From Actinoallomurus soli (GTDB taxonomy: Bacteria; Actinomycetota; Actinomycetes; Streptosporangiales; Streptosporangiaceae): 64,000 nucleotides of DNA. This document shows, in pieces, positions 35,079 to 44,513 of the stretch. The notes below the pieces were generated by a model, which was not told where the DNA came from, made no database searches, and saw nothing but the letters and a program-made list of their open reading frames with translations. A program made the translations under genes and the position numbers. The DNA lies in NCBI RefSeq assembly GCF_024055715.1, contig NZ_JAMXMV010000012.1, forward strand, positions 186,001-250,000, in the 5' to 3' direction. Position 1 is the first letter of the stretch; the number at the start of each line of letters is the position of its first letter.

Positions 35079-36719
35079 TCAGTTGCCCGCGTTGGCGGTG
35101 AGCGTCACGCTCACCGTGTGCTTGCCGCCGCCCCGGACGAAGGTCAGCGAGATCTTGTCACCGGGCTGGTGGCCGCGGATCGCCGCGGACAGGCTCTGGG
35201 CGTCCTGGATGGCCTTGCCGTCGACCTGGGTGACGATGTCGCCCTCCTGCAGGCCTGCCGACGCCGCCGGGGTGCCCTTCTGCACGCCCGCGATGAGGGC
35301 GCCCTGCTGGTCGCCGGCCACGTCGGACAGCGAGACGCCGAGGTAGGCGTGTGTGGCCTTGCCGGACTTGATGAGCTGGTCGGCGACCTGCTTCGCGGTG
35401 TCGATCGGGATCGCGAATCCGACGCCGATGTTGCCGTTGCTGCCGCCGGACGTGGCGATCGCCGTGTTGATGCCGATCACCTGGCCGGAGGAGTTGACCA
35501 GCGGACCGCCGGAGTTGCCGGGGTTGATCGCCGCGTCCGTCTGGATCGCGTCACCGATCGTCGCTCCCGAGCTGCCCTGCTGCTGTCCCTGCTGGCCCTG
35601 CTGGCCCTGCTGTCCCCAGCCGGGGAAGCCGGGCTGCTGTTGCTGCTGGTCGCCGCCCTCGTTGAGGGTGCGGTGCAGCGCGCTGACGATGCCGGAGGTC
35701 ACCGATCCCTCCAGGCCGAGCGGGCTGCCGATCGCGACGACGGGGTCGCCGACCTGGAGCTGGTCGCTGTTGCCGAGCGTCGCCGGCTTGAGCCCGGACA
35801 CGCCGGCCGCCTTGATCACGGCCAGGTCCGTCGCCGGGTCGGTGCCGAGCACGGTGGCCGAGGCCTTCTTGCCGTCGCTGAAGTTGACCGAGATCTGGCT
35901 GCCCTGCGAGGCGTCGGCGACGACGTGGTTGTTGGTCAGGATGACGCCGTCGGAGCGCAGGATGATTCCGGAGCCCTCACCCTCTTCGGTCGGGGTGGTC
36001 ACCGTGATCGACACGACGCTCGGCTGCACCGCCTGGGCGATGGCCGCGATTCCGGTGGCGCTCTTGTTGGACGCCCCGTGCACGGCGGTGGGACTGGCGT
36101 ACACCGTTCGGCCGTGGTCGACGAGCGCCGCGACCGCGCCTCCGGCGAGTCCTCCGGCGAGGACCAGGGCCAGGGCGATGCCGCTGGCGGCCGCCTTGCG
36201 GCGCGCGGTCAGCCGGCCGGCCGGGCTCTGCTGCATCTGCTGGGTGGAGTAGGCGTACGGGTCCGGCTGCGCGCCGTACGGCTGCCCGTACGCGCCGGGG
36301 CCCTGGGGCGGCTGCTGGCCGGGCGTGCCCGGGGCCTGGTACGGCGGCCGGCCCGCGGGGCCGTACGCCGCGGCTCCCATGCCGTGCGGCTGCTCGCCGT
36401 GTGCCCCGTACGCCGCCGCCTCCGGCCCCGCGCCGTACGGCTGCTCCTGGCCGCCGCCCTGCGTCTGTCCGTCCTGGGGCTGCGGGCCCTGGGGCTGCGG
36501 GCCCCGGGCCTGCGGCTCGCTCGGGGTCTCGCCTGCCGCCGGGGCCGCCGGGCCTGCCTGCTCTGCGTCCGGCCGCTGCTCGGACGGCGGCCAGGAGCGG
36601 ACGTCCTCGGGCTGTGCTTCGGATGTGGACGAGGAACCCGTCCGTGCCTCCACGGATGGTGTCGTCCCGGCCTGCGACTCCTCGGGGCGCTCGTCCGCGG
36701 ACCGGTCGTGGGTTTCCAT
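35079..36719 (-). CDS. HtrA/DegP-type membrane serine protease with PDZ domain
   Basis: This 546-residue protease has a long cytoplasmic Pro/Gln/Gly-rich tail (1-165), one membrane helix (178-200) and a trypsin-like domain outside. The catalytic triad is His265 (LTNNHVV), Asp298 (TDLAVI) and Ser403 (NPGNSGGP). A PDZ domain follows at about 450-540 (AYLGVSLSDVAGDQQGALIAGVQKGTPAASAGLQEGDIVTQVDG). A Gln-rich loop (355-383, QQQQQPGFPGW...GQQGQQ) is inserted in the protease domain just before the catalytic Ser motif. ATG 36719 has GGGGGA seven bases upstream. It probably handles misfolded envelope proteins. The two-component system 165 bp upstream on the same strand may control it. Confidence 0.93.
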   Translation of the reverse strand: METHDRSADERPEESQAGTTPSVEARTGSSSTSEAQPEDVRSWPPSEQRPDAEQAGPAAPAAGETPSEPQARGPQPQGPQPQDGQTQGGGQEQPYGAGPEAAAYGAHGEQPHGMGAAAYGPAGRPPYQAPGTPGQQPPQGPGAYGQPYGAQPDPYAYSTQQMQQSPAGRLTARRKAAASGIALALVLAGGLAGGAVAALVDHGRTVYASPTAVHGASNKSATGIAAIAQAVQPSVVSITVTTPTEEGEGSGIILRSDGVILTNNHVVADASQGSQISVNFSDGKKASATVLGTDPATDLAVIKAAGVSGLKPATLGNSDQLQVGDPVVAIGSPLGLEGSVTSGIVSALHRTLNEGGDQQQQQPGFPGWGQQGQQGQQGQQQGSSGATIGDAIQTDAAINPGNSGGPLVNSSGQVIGINTAIATSGGSNGNIGVGFAIPIDTAKQVADQLIKSGKATHAYLGVSLSDVAGDQQGALIAGVQKGTPAASAGLQEGDIVTQVDGKAIQDAQSLSAAIRGHQPGDKISLTFVRGGGKHTVSVTLTANAGN

Positions 36720-36884
36720 TGCTTCGTCCCCCAAAGTCGGTACTTTGTCTGACACTCCGAGGATGTCCACCGTGCCTTGAACGTCGCTGAGGCCAACCTG
36801 AAAGTTCGCACAATAAGGCCGGGGTAAAAGCCGAAGACGGACCCGCGGCCCCGTCCCACACGGACGAAGACCGAGGCGCAGGCC

Positions 36885-38360
36885 CTACGCGGACACGGCC
36901 TCGGCGGGGTCCGCGTCGATCGCGTCGGGGTCGAGCGGGAGGGTGATGAGGAAGGTCGCGCCCTTGCCCGGCGCGGTCTCGACCTCCACCGTGCCGCCGT
37001 GCGCGTGGACCAGGCCGGCGACGATCGCCAGGCCGAGGCCCGTCCCGCCCCGGCTGCGGGCGGGATCCGCGCGGTAGAACCGCTCGAACACCCGCTCCGC
37101 CTGCTCCCGTGGCATGCCCGGTCCCTCGTCGGCGACCTCCAGCACGGCCGCCGGGGAGTCGCCCAGCCGCCCGGAGTGCACCGTCACCTCGACGGGCGTG
37201 CCGGGCGGGGTGTGCTGCAGCGCGTTGGTCAGCAGGTTCCGGATGACCTGGCGGAGCCGCAGCTCGTCGCCGGTCACGATGAACGCCGAGCCACTGCGCA
37301 CGGAGAGCGTGATCTTCCTGTCGGCGTCGAGGACGCGGGCGTCGTGCACGGCCTCGGCGGCCAGGGCGAGGAGGTCGACGGGGCTCATGGCGAGTGGGCG
37401 CTGCTGGTCGAGCCGGGCCAGGAGCAGCAGGTCGTCGACGAGCGCGCCCATCCGTACGGCCTCGTCCTCGACCCGGACGATGAGCCGGTCGAGCTCGGCG
37501 CGGTCGACGTCGTCGCGCTGCCGGTAGTACTCGGCGAAGCCCCGGATCACGCTCAGCGGCGTGCGCAGCTCGTGGCTGGCGTCGGCGACGAAGCGGCGCA
37601 TGCGCTCCTCGGACTCGCGGGCGGTCGCCTCCGACCGCGCCTGCGCGTGGAAGGCGGTCTCGATCTGGGCGAGCATGCCGTTGAGGGCGTCGCCGAGGCG
37701 GCCGACCTCCGTTCGAGGGTCGGCGTCGGGGACGCGGCGCGACAGGTCGCCGGTCGCGATCGCGGCGGCGGTGTGCTCGATGTCCTCCAGGGACCGGAGG
37801 CTGGCGCGCACGATGGCGATGCCGAGCCCGGCGATGAGGACGACGACGACGCTGCCGACGATCAGCTCCACGCCCACGAACCTGCGCACCGTGCGCCCGA
37901 CCTCGGTCAGGTCGGCGGCCGCGACCACGTAGCCGTTGCCCACCGGCTCGATGTACACCCGCCAGCGAGTGCTCCCCGAGACCGCCCTGAGGGTGATCGG
38001 CTTCTGGGCGTGCTCGTCGAGCCAGTCCGGGCTCTCGGGGATGGCAGGATCCGGCTGGACCGTCCCCCAGGGCGACACGGTGGTGTGCGTGACGACCTTG
38101 CCGTCGGCGTCGCGGATCTGGACGATGGTGCCGCCGCTCTGCCCGGGCAGGGGCTTGCCCGGCTGGGCGAGGGACCGCTCCGCCCGGTGCAGCAGGTCCT
38201 GCAACTGCAGGTCGGTGCGGCCGAGCAGGTAGTCCCGCATCACCGAGACGCTCGCGACGCCGGTCACGACGAGGGCGAGGAGGACGAGCGTGACGACCGC
38301 GGCGATGAGCTTGATCCGCAACGGGGTCCGGGCGGACAGGCGCCGCGCCCAGGCGGTCAT
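36885..38360 (-). CDS. Sensor histidine kinase
   Basis: This 491-residue membrane kinase has two membrane helices (16-38 and 163-185) bounding an extracellular sensor of about 120 residues with double-CACHE/PAS-like text (GTIVQIRDADGKVVTHTTVSPWG). It then has a HAMP domain (about 186-240), the dimerisation/phosphoacceptor helix with His263 (DASHELRTPLSVIRGF) and a HATPase domain with N, G1 and G2 boxes (LLTNALQHTPPG, VADEGPGMP, GGTGLGLAIV). Its ATG overlaps the regulator stop. It phosphorylates the adjacent response regulator. The signal is unknown, but the HtrA protease downstream points to envelope stress. Confidence 0.95.
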   Translation of the reverse strand: MTAWARRLSARTPLRIKLIAAVVTLVLLALVVTGVASVSVMRDYLLGRTDLQLQDLLHRAERSLAQPGKPLPGQSGGTIVQIRDADGKVVTHTTVSPWGTVQPDPAIPESPDWLDEHAQKPITLRAVSGSTRWRVYIEPVGNGYVVAAADLTEVGRTVRRFVGVELIVGSVVVVLIAGLGIAIVRASLRSLEDIEHTAAAIATGDLSRRVPDADPRTEVGRLGDALNGMLAQIETAFHAQARSEATARESEERMRRFVADASHELRTPLSVIRGFAEYYRQRDDVDRAELDRLIVRVEDEAVRMGALVDDLLLLARLDQQRPLAMSPVDLLALAAEAVHDARVLDADRKITLSVRSGSAFIVTGDELRLRQVIRNLLTNALQHTPPGTPVEVTVHSGRLGDSPAAVLEVADEGPGMPREQAERVFERFYRADPARSRGGTGLGLAIVAGLVHAHGGTVEVETAPGKGATFLITLPLDPDAIDADPAEAVSA

Positions 38361-39055
38361 CAGCGCTCCGGCGGCAGGCGCAGCACGTAACCGACCCCGC
38401 GCAGCGTATGGATCAGGCGGGGGCCGAGCTTGTCGAGCTTGCGGCGCAGTACCGAGACGTAGGACTCGACGATGCCGGTGTCGCCGCGGAAGTCGTAATC
38501 CCAGACGTGGTCGAGGATCTGCGCCTTGGACAGCACCCGGTTGGCGTTGGTCATGAAGTAGCGCAGCAGCTTGAACTCGGTCGGCGACAGCTGGATCGGC
38601 TTGCCGGACCGCCAGACCTCGTGGCTCTCCTCGTCCAGCTCCAGGTCGGCGAAGCCGAGCCGCGGCGGGGGCTCGGCGGGACCGCCCTGGGCCCGGCGCA
38701 GCACGGCGCGGATCCGCGCGATGACCTCCTCCAGGCTGAACGGCTTGGTGACGTAGTCGTCGCCGCCGAGCGTCAGCCCGCGGATCTTGTCCTGGGTGGC
38801 GTCCCGCGCGGTGAGGAACAGCACGGGGATGTGCGCGCCGCCGCCGCGCAGCCGGCGGATGACGTCGAAGCCGTCCATGTCGGGCAGCATGACGTCCAGC
38901 ACGATCAGGTCGGGCCGACGCTGCAGGGCGACCTGGACGGCCTCGGTGCCGCCGGTCGCCGTCGCCACCTCGAATCCCGCGTAGCGCAGGCTGCCGGACA
39001 GCAGCTCGAGGATGTTGGGCTCGTCTTCGACCACGAGAAGTCGGGCTTCACTCAC
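38360..39055 (-). CDS. OmpR/PhoB-family response regulator
   Basis: This 231-residue cytoplasmic regulator has a receiver domain (acidic pocket VVEDE, phospho-acceptor Asp54 in LIVLDVMLPDMDG, conserved Thr82 and Lys104 in VTKPFSLEE) and a C-terminal winged helix (SPTEFKLLRYFMTNANRVLSKAQILDHVWDYDFRGDTGIVESYVSVLRRKLD). GTG 39055 lies directly after GGAGGG with almost no spacer, so initiation may be leaderless or unusual. It is co-transcribed with the kinase (overlapping stop/start). A binding site in the promoter of the HtrA gene or its own operon is likely but not identified. Confidence 0.94.
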   Translation of the reverse strand: MSEARLLVVEDEPNILELLSGSLRYAGFEVATATGGTEAVQVALQRRPDLIVLDVMLPDMDGFDVIRRLRGGGAHIPVLFLTARDATQDKIRGLTLGGDDYVTKPFSLEEVIARIRAVLRRAQGGPAEPPPRLGFADLELDEESHEVWRSGKPIQLSPTEFKLLRYFMTNANRVLSKAQILDHVWDYDFRGDTGIVESYVSVLRRKLDKLGPRLIHTLRGVGYVLRLPPER

Positions 39056-39238
39056 CCCTCCATAGTGACCTGCGGAGTTGAGTGTTACCTGAACGCGTCC
39101 TGAGAGCCTGCTCGGGAGACGCCACGGAGGCCCTGGGCACCGGGAATGAACCAGGTAGATGTACGTTACACATAACACCGGTGCAGGAGGGTACGGACAG
39201 ACCTCGGACAGAGGCACGACGGCGGAGGGGGTCCCGCG

Positions 39239-40042
39239 TTGGTGACCAAGGTTCCCAGGGCGTACACGGCGCCGCCCCCGGTTGTTCCCAGCACGTCCGC
39301 GGATTCCCGCCGTTGGTGGCCCGAGGTGCTCCTGCTCCTCGTCGTCTACCTGATGTACGACGGCGTGCGGATGCTGGTGGCCGCGGGCCACGGGCAGGCG
39401 TTCGCCGACGCGCATCACGTGCTCGGCGTCGAGCGGGCGCTGCACCTCGACCACGAGCGGGGCGTCAACCACGCCGTCTCCGCCGTTCCGGTCCTCGGCG
39501 TCATGATGTCGTACGCCTACGCGACGCTGCACTACGTCATCACGCCGGTCGTGCTGGTGTGGCTCTGGAAGAAGCACCCCTGGCAGTACGCGCGGGCCCG
39601 TACGACGCTGGTCGCCGCCACCCTGCTCGGGCTGGTGGGCTTCTCGCTGTTCCCCACCGCGCCGCCGCGGATGCTGCCGGGCTTCGTCGACACGCTCGCG
39701 AAGTACCACGAGTGGGGCTGGTGGTCCGGCGACGCCAGCGCGCCGAAGGGCCTGGGCGGCCTGACCAACGAGTTCGCCGCGATGCCGTCCCTGCACGTGG
39801 GCTGGGCGGCCTGGTGCGGGTGGCAGGTCGCGCGCAACACCACCCGCCGCCTGCTGCGGATCCTCGCCGTCGCCTACCCGGTCTTCATCTTCGCCGTCGT
39901 CGTCGGGACGGCGAACCACTACATCGCCGACGCGATCGCCGGACTGGCCGTGATCGTCATCGGGGCCGGGCTGGCCGGCGCGACCGACCGGATCCGGCTC
40001 CGGGGCCGGTCCCCGGCCCACCGCGTGCCCGCCTCGGCCTGA
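39239..40042 (+). CDS. PAP2-family membrane phosphatase/phosphotransferase
   Basis: This 267-residue integral membrane protein has about six helices. Conserved PAP2 residues appear as FAAMPSLHVGWAAW (the P-S-x-H motif) and GTANHYIADAIAGL (the second catalytic His with Asp four residues later). An upstream Lys/Arg-Pro region is PTAPPRMLPG. The AUR1/inositol-phosphoryl-transferase subgroup has this arrangement, so it may act on lipid phosphates or transfer phospho-head groups. TTG 39239 or the next-codon GTG could start it; GGGGG lies seven bases before the TTG. The final 21 bp belong to a 39-bp duplication. Confidence 0.85.
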   Translation: MVTKVPRAYTAPPPVVPSTSADSRRWWPEVLLLLVVYLMYDGVRMLVAAGHGQAFADAHHVLGVERALHLDHERGVNHAVSAVPVLGVMMSYAYATLHYVITPVVLVWLWKKHPWQYARARTTLVAATLLGLVGFSLFPTAPPRMLPGFVDTLAKYHEWGWWSGDASAPKGLGGLTNEFAAMPSLHVGWAAWCGWQVARNTTRRLLRILAVAYPVFIFAVVVGTANHYIADAIAGLAVIVIGAGLAGATDRIRLRGRSPAHRVPASA

Positions 40043-40098
40043 GCAGCCTCCTCGGGCCGCCGCGTGCCCGCCTCGGTCTGAGGTGCTTCCTCGGCCCG
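40021..40098 (+). repeat. 39-bp tandem duplication at the end of the PAP2 gene
   Basis: Copies at 40021-40059 and 40060-40098 differ at about six positions. Each contains CCGCGTGCCCGCCTCGG and a TGA. A degenerate partial third copy follows near 40102. The first copy includes the PAP2 stop codon. Confidence 0.75.
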
Positions 40099-40162
40099 GG
40101 CCGCCGCGGGCCCGCCTGGGCCCGGCGCGCCCGCCCGCCTGGGTCTGATGCGCCGGCGGGCG

Positions 40163-40381
40163 TCAGGCCTTGCGCTTGTCCGCGTCGGGCCGGGCGCTCG
40201 CCTTCTGCCGGCGCTCCCAGTCGGCCTGCCGGAGCTCGTCCTCGCTGGGCGCCTCGATCCTGCGGATGTGCCGGTTCATCGAACGGATCAGGAAGAAGAG
40301 CGTCAGGCCCAGCGCGGCGACGATGAAGAAGGCCACCACCCCTGGGGTGACCTGGTCTTCGTTGACCGCGAGATACATCAT
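40163..40381 (-). CDS. Small single-pass membrane protein downstream of mca
   Basis: This 72-residue protein, [16 protein letters not shown]..., has one membrane helix ([18 protein letters not shown], about 15-33) and a charged cytoplasmic tail ([28 protein letters not shown]). Its ATG overlaps the mca stop in ATGA, so it is translationally coupled to mca. This pairing is common in actinomycetes, but the role of the small protein is not known. Confidence 0.8.
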   Translation of the reverse strand: MMYLAVNEDQVTPGVVAFFIVAALGLTLFFLIRSMNRHIRRIEAPSEDELRQADWERRQKASARPDADKRKA

Positions 40382-41274
40382 GACAGGCACACCTTCTCCC
40401 GGACGCCGGCGAACAGGTCGTCCTCCGGCAGTTCCGTGTCGACCAGGGAACGAGCCAAATGGTAGTCCTCGGTCGGCCATGCCTTCCGCCGGAGCTCCGT
40501 CGGGCAGGCGAAGAACGGGCCGTTCGGGTCGATCTGGGTGGCGTGGGCGAGGAGCGCCTGGTCGCGCACGTCGAAGTGGTCGGCGCACGGCACGCGCGTG
40601 GTGATCTCCCACTGGAGCGGGCGGTCCTGCCAGCGCTTGAGCATCTCGGTGTAGGGCGACTCGAGGCCCGCCTCGACCATCGCGGCGTGCTCCGCCTGGA
40701 ACCGCTCCTGGTGGAAGGTCATGTGGTAGTAGAGCTTGAGCGGCTGCCACGGCTCCCCGGTGCCGGGGTAGCGGTCGGGGTCGCCCGCCGCCTCGAAGGC
40801 CTCCACCGAGACCTTGTGGGTCATGATGTGGTCGGGGTGGGGGTAGCCGCCGTTGTCGTCGTAGGTCAGGATCACGTGCGGCCGGAACTCACGGACCGCG
40901 CGGACCAGCGGCTCACTCGCCACCTCGATCGGCTGCAGAGCGAAGCAGCCCTCCGGGAGCGGCGGCAGCGGGTCGCCCTCGGGCAGGCCGGAGTCGACGA
41001 AGCCCAGCCACTGCTGCTCCACGCCGAGGATCTCCCGGGCCTTGGCCATCTCCTCCATGCGCACCGCCGCGAGATTCGCCTTGATCTCCGGCTTGTCCAT
41101 CGCGGGGTTGAGGATGTCCCCGCGCTCACCGCCGGTGCAGGTGACGACCAGGACCTCGACGCCCTCGGACGAGTAGCGCGCCATCGTGGCGGCGCCCTTG
41201 CTGGACTCGTCGTCCGGATGAGCGTGGACGGCCATCAGGCGCAACGGCTCGGTACCGGTCGATCTCTCGGACAA
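40378..41274 (-). CDS. mca: Mycothiol S-conjugate amidase
   Basis: This 298-residue zinc amidase cleaves mycothiol adducts of toxins to a mercapturic acid, which is exported, and GlcN-Ins, which is recycled. The metal site is visible as [11 protein letters not shown] (His-Pro-Asp-Asp) near the start and [10 protein letters not shown] in the middle. [12 protein letters not shown] and the long [23 protein letters not shown]-terminus fit Mca better than the shorter deacetylase MshB. TTG 41274 has GGGGAG six bases upstream. It is divergent from DUF4307, its usual neighbour. It supports the assignment of the host to the mycothiol-producing actinobacteria. Confidence 0.95.
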   Translation of the reverse strand: MSERSTGTEPLRLMAVHAHPDDESSKGAATMARYSSEGVEVLVVTCTGGERGDILNPAMDKPEIKANLAAVRMEEMAKAREILGVEQQWLGFVDSGLPEGDPLPPLPEGCFALQPIEVASEPLVRAVREFRPHVILTYDDNGGYPHPDHIMTHKVSVEAFEAAGDPDRYPGTGEPWQPLKLYYHMTFHQERFQAEHAAMVEAGLESPYTEMLKRWQDRPLQWEITTRVPCADHFDVRDQALLAHATQIDPNGPFFACPTELRRKAWPTEDYHLARSLVDTELPEDDLFAGVREKVCLS

Positions 41275-41443
41275 CGTAGGCTCCCCGTCAGCGTAAGGTC
41301 ATAGTCGTCGCGCGGGGTGGCCCCCGGTGGTGGAAGGCCGCTCCCGACAGGTGGATTCTTCCGGAGAACACCGGCCCCCCGCACGAAGATTCCCGGTGGG
41401 GGACACCGTAACGAGCCCCACCGACGAACGAGGGAGGGATGCG

Positions 41444-41494
41444 GTGTTCGACCTGGGCATGACTCCCGGGGCGGCCACGCCGCGACGCCGATGA
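41444..41494 (+). CDS. Possible 16-codon leader peptide before DUF4307
   Basis: GTG 41444 has a strong GGGAGGG five bases upstream and opens a 16-residue frame (VFDLGMTPGAATPRRR). Its TGA overlaps the ATG of the DUF4307 gene in ATGA. The larger gene has no ribosome-binding site of its own, so translation coupling through this leader is a reasonable reading. It could also be chance. Confidence 0.4.
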   Translation: MFDLGMTPGAATPRRR

Positions 41495-41874
41495 GCACGA
41501 CAGGTACGGTGGCTGCGACGAGCCGCACCCGCAAGGGCAACGTGGTGGCCTACGCGGTCATCGGCGTGCTGGTGGCGGTCTGCGCCATCGGCTGGGCGAT
41601 CATCGTGGGATTCTCGGAGGGCAGGCCCGGGATCACCCCGGAGGTCATCTCCTTCCAGCTGGCGGATCACTCGGTGCGCGTGCACTACCAGATCAGCAAG
41701 CCGAAGGGCGATGACGTGCGCTGTTCTCTCGTGGCGTACGGCACCGATCACTCCGAACTCGGGCGGGCCGATGTGACCGTTCCGCCCGGTACCGGCAGTA
41801 TTGAGCGGCATCAGGAGTTGCCGACATCATCACGGGCCACGTCCGTGACCGTCAACGACTGCCGCGTAGGTTAA
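41491..41874 (+). CDS. DUF4307 membrane protein
   Basis: This 127-residue protein has a short cytoplasmic start, one membrane helix (VVAYAVIGVLVAVCAIGWAIIV, about 18-39) and an outer immunoglobulin-like beta domain (VISFQLADHSVRVHYQISKPKGDDVRCSLVAYGTDHSELGRADVTVP) with two cysteines. DUF4307 proteins are restricted to actinobacteria and lie beside mca, as here. ATG 41491 is in ATGA overlap with a possible leader frame. Function unknown; the outer domain may assist an envelope process linked to mycothiol. Confidence 0.85.
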   Translation: MSTTGTVAATSRTRKGNVVAYAVIGVLVAVCAIGWAIIVGFSEGRPGITPEVISFQLADHSVRVHYQISKPKGDDVRCSLVAYGTDHSELGRADVTVPPGTGSIERHQELPTSSRATSVTVNDCRVG

Positions 41875-42007
41875 AAAGGCATCCCCACTGGGGAACAAAC
41901 ATGAACGTCATAACGGCATAAAGCTCTCGTCCCTCGGCTACTTCACGTTCAAGTGCCGGTAGCCTAGAGAGTTCAACGGCCGCACTTCATGTGGATGAGG
42001 AGTACCC

Positions 42008-42508
42008 GTGACCGAGACCCGCAATGAGAACGTCACCTGGCTGACCCAGGAGGCGTACGACCGGCTCAAGGCAGAGCTGGACTACCTCACGGGCGAGGGC
42101 CGGATCGCGATCGCACAGAAGATCGAGGCCGCTCGTGAGGAAGGGGACCTGCGGGAGAACGGCGGATACCACGCGGCCAAGGAGGAGCAGGGCAAGCAGG
42201 AGGGCCGCGTCCTCCAGCTCCAGCAGATCCTGCAGAACGCCCGCGTGGGTGAGGCGCCCCGCACCGAAGGTGTGGTCGGTCCCGGTATGACCGTCACCGT
42301 GCAGTTCGTCGGCGACGACGAGGAGGTCACGTTCCTGCTGGCCTCCCGTGAGGAGAGCGGCGCCCCGATCGACGTCTACTCCCCCAAGTCCCCGCTCGGC
42401 GCCGCCATCAACGGCAAGAAGGTCGGCGAGAAGGCCAAGTACAACCTGCCGAACGGCCGGAGCATGGAGGTCGAGATCCTCGACGCCACGCCGTACGCCG
42501 GCTCCTGA
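42008..42508 (+). CDS. greA: Transcription elongation factor GreA
   Basis: This 166-residue factor rescues backtracked RNA polymerase by stimulating transcript cleavage. It has an N-terminal coiled-coil with the acidic tip (EAAREEGDLRENGGYHAAKEEQGKQEGRVLQLQQIL; the D-L-R-E-N motif) and a C-terminal FKBP-like domain (GVVGPGMTVTVQF..YSPKSPLGAAINGKKVGEKAKYNLPNGRSMEVEIL). GTG 42008 follows GAGGAG at close spacing. The 133-bp upstream region is A/T-richer and probably holds the promoter. It ends at a 15-bp hairpin shared with the convergent AsnC gene. Confidence 0.96.
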   Translation: MTETRNENVTWLTQEAYDRLKAELDYLTGEGRIAIAQKIEAAREEGDLRENGGYHAAKEEQGKQEGRVLQLQQILQNARVGEAPRTEGVVGPGMTVTVQFVGDDEEVTFLLASREESGAPIDVYSPKSPLGAAINGKKVGEKAKYNLPNGRSMEVEILDATPYAGS

Positions 42509-42541
42509 GCCGCCGCACCTTCCGCCCCCGGACATCCACGT

Positions 42542-42574
42542 CATCGCCCGTACGCCCTCGGCGTACGGGCGATG
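42542..42574. terminator. Bidirectional hairpin terminator
   Basis: A perfect 15-bp stem (CATCGCCCGTACGCC, CTC loop, complement) lies between the convergent greA and AsnC genes. Confidence 0.85.
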
Positions 42575-42583
42575 GCGTGTGTC

Positions 42584-43051
42584 TCACTGCCGCGCGGCGG
42601 CCCGTACGAGCGGCAGCGTCCGCTGCGGCACCGGGGTGGCCAGCGCGATGACGGTCGAGGTCCGCTGAACGCCCTCGACGTCGACGATCAGGTCGATGAC
42701 GCGCTGTAGGTCCTGGTTGCCCCGCCCGACGATGCGGCAGAGCATGTCGCCGCCGCCGGTGATGGTGTGCGCCTCGATGACCTCGGGAATGGCCGCCAGC
42801 CGGGCGGCGACGGGATCGTGCCCGCCCACCTGCCGGATCTCCAGCGTGATGAACGCCGTCACCTGGTAACCGAGCGCGGCCGGGTCCACCTCCGGCCCGA
42901 ACCCGCGGATGACCCCGCGCTCCTGCAGCCGGTCCAGCCTCGCCTGCACGGTGCCGCGGGCCACCCCCAGCCGGCGTGAGCACTCCAGGACGCCGATGCG
43001 CGGCTCGGCGTTCAGCAGCCCGATCAGCCGGGCGTCGAGATCGTCGATCAT
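42584..43051 (-). CDS. Lrp/AsnC-family transcriptional regulator
   Basis: This 155-residue regulator has an N-terminal HTH (MIDDLDARLIGLLNAEPRIGVLECSRRLGVARGTVQARLDRLQERGVI) and a C-terminal RAM ligand domain (AFITLEIRQVGGHDPVAARLAAIPEVIEAHTITGGGDMLCRIVGRG). Members form octamers and respond to amino acids. ATG 43051 has GAGGGCGAG before it. It is divergent from hpd across 159 bp with repeated TGTACAGA/TGCCCA elements, so it very likely controls tyrosine/phenylalanine breakdown, perhaps sensing an aromatic amino acid. Confidence 0.92.
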   Translation of the reverse strand: MIDDLDARLIGLLNAEPRIGVLECSRRLGVARGTVQARLDRLQERGVIRGFGPEVDPAALGYQVTAFITLEIRQVGGHDPVAARLAAIPEVIEAHTITGGGDMLCRIVGRGNQDLQRVIDLIVDVEGVQRTSTVIALATPVPQRTLPLVRAAARQ

Positions 43052-43069
43052 CTCGCCCTCACTTTTCCC

Positions 43070-43157
43070 TGGGCAGGGTGTACAGATCTGCCCACCCTCT
43101 CCCGCCCGAACTGTACAGACTGCCCAGTGATTTCGGCAGGTCTTGCCCACTCTGTAC
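43070..43157. promoter_or_regulatory. Repeated Lrp-type operator between the AsnC and hpd genes
   Basis: TGGGCA at 43070, TGTACAGATCTGCCCA at 43079-43094, TGTACAGACTGCCCA at 43112-43126 and a variant TTGCCCACTCTGTAC near 43143-43157 are spaced roughly two to three helical turns apart. Multi-site arrays suit octameric Lrp/AsnC binding. The repeats are seen; binding is inferred. Confidence 0.6.
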
Positions 43158-43174
43158 CCGGCGACCCACATTGA

Positions 43175-44356
<1,182 letters not shown>

Positions 44357-44513
44357 TCCGCGATCACCGGAACCGCGCGGAGATTCCCCGTAAGGCGAAG
44401 GCAAAGGTTTCTTGGGGGAGGATCGCTCACCGGCCCGTTTCCGCCGTTTCGCGGGCGGGATCGAGCAAAACGGCGAGTTCGCTTTATCGGCGTTTTGCGG
44501 CGAGGCTGGGGCG

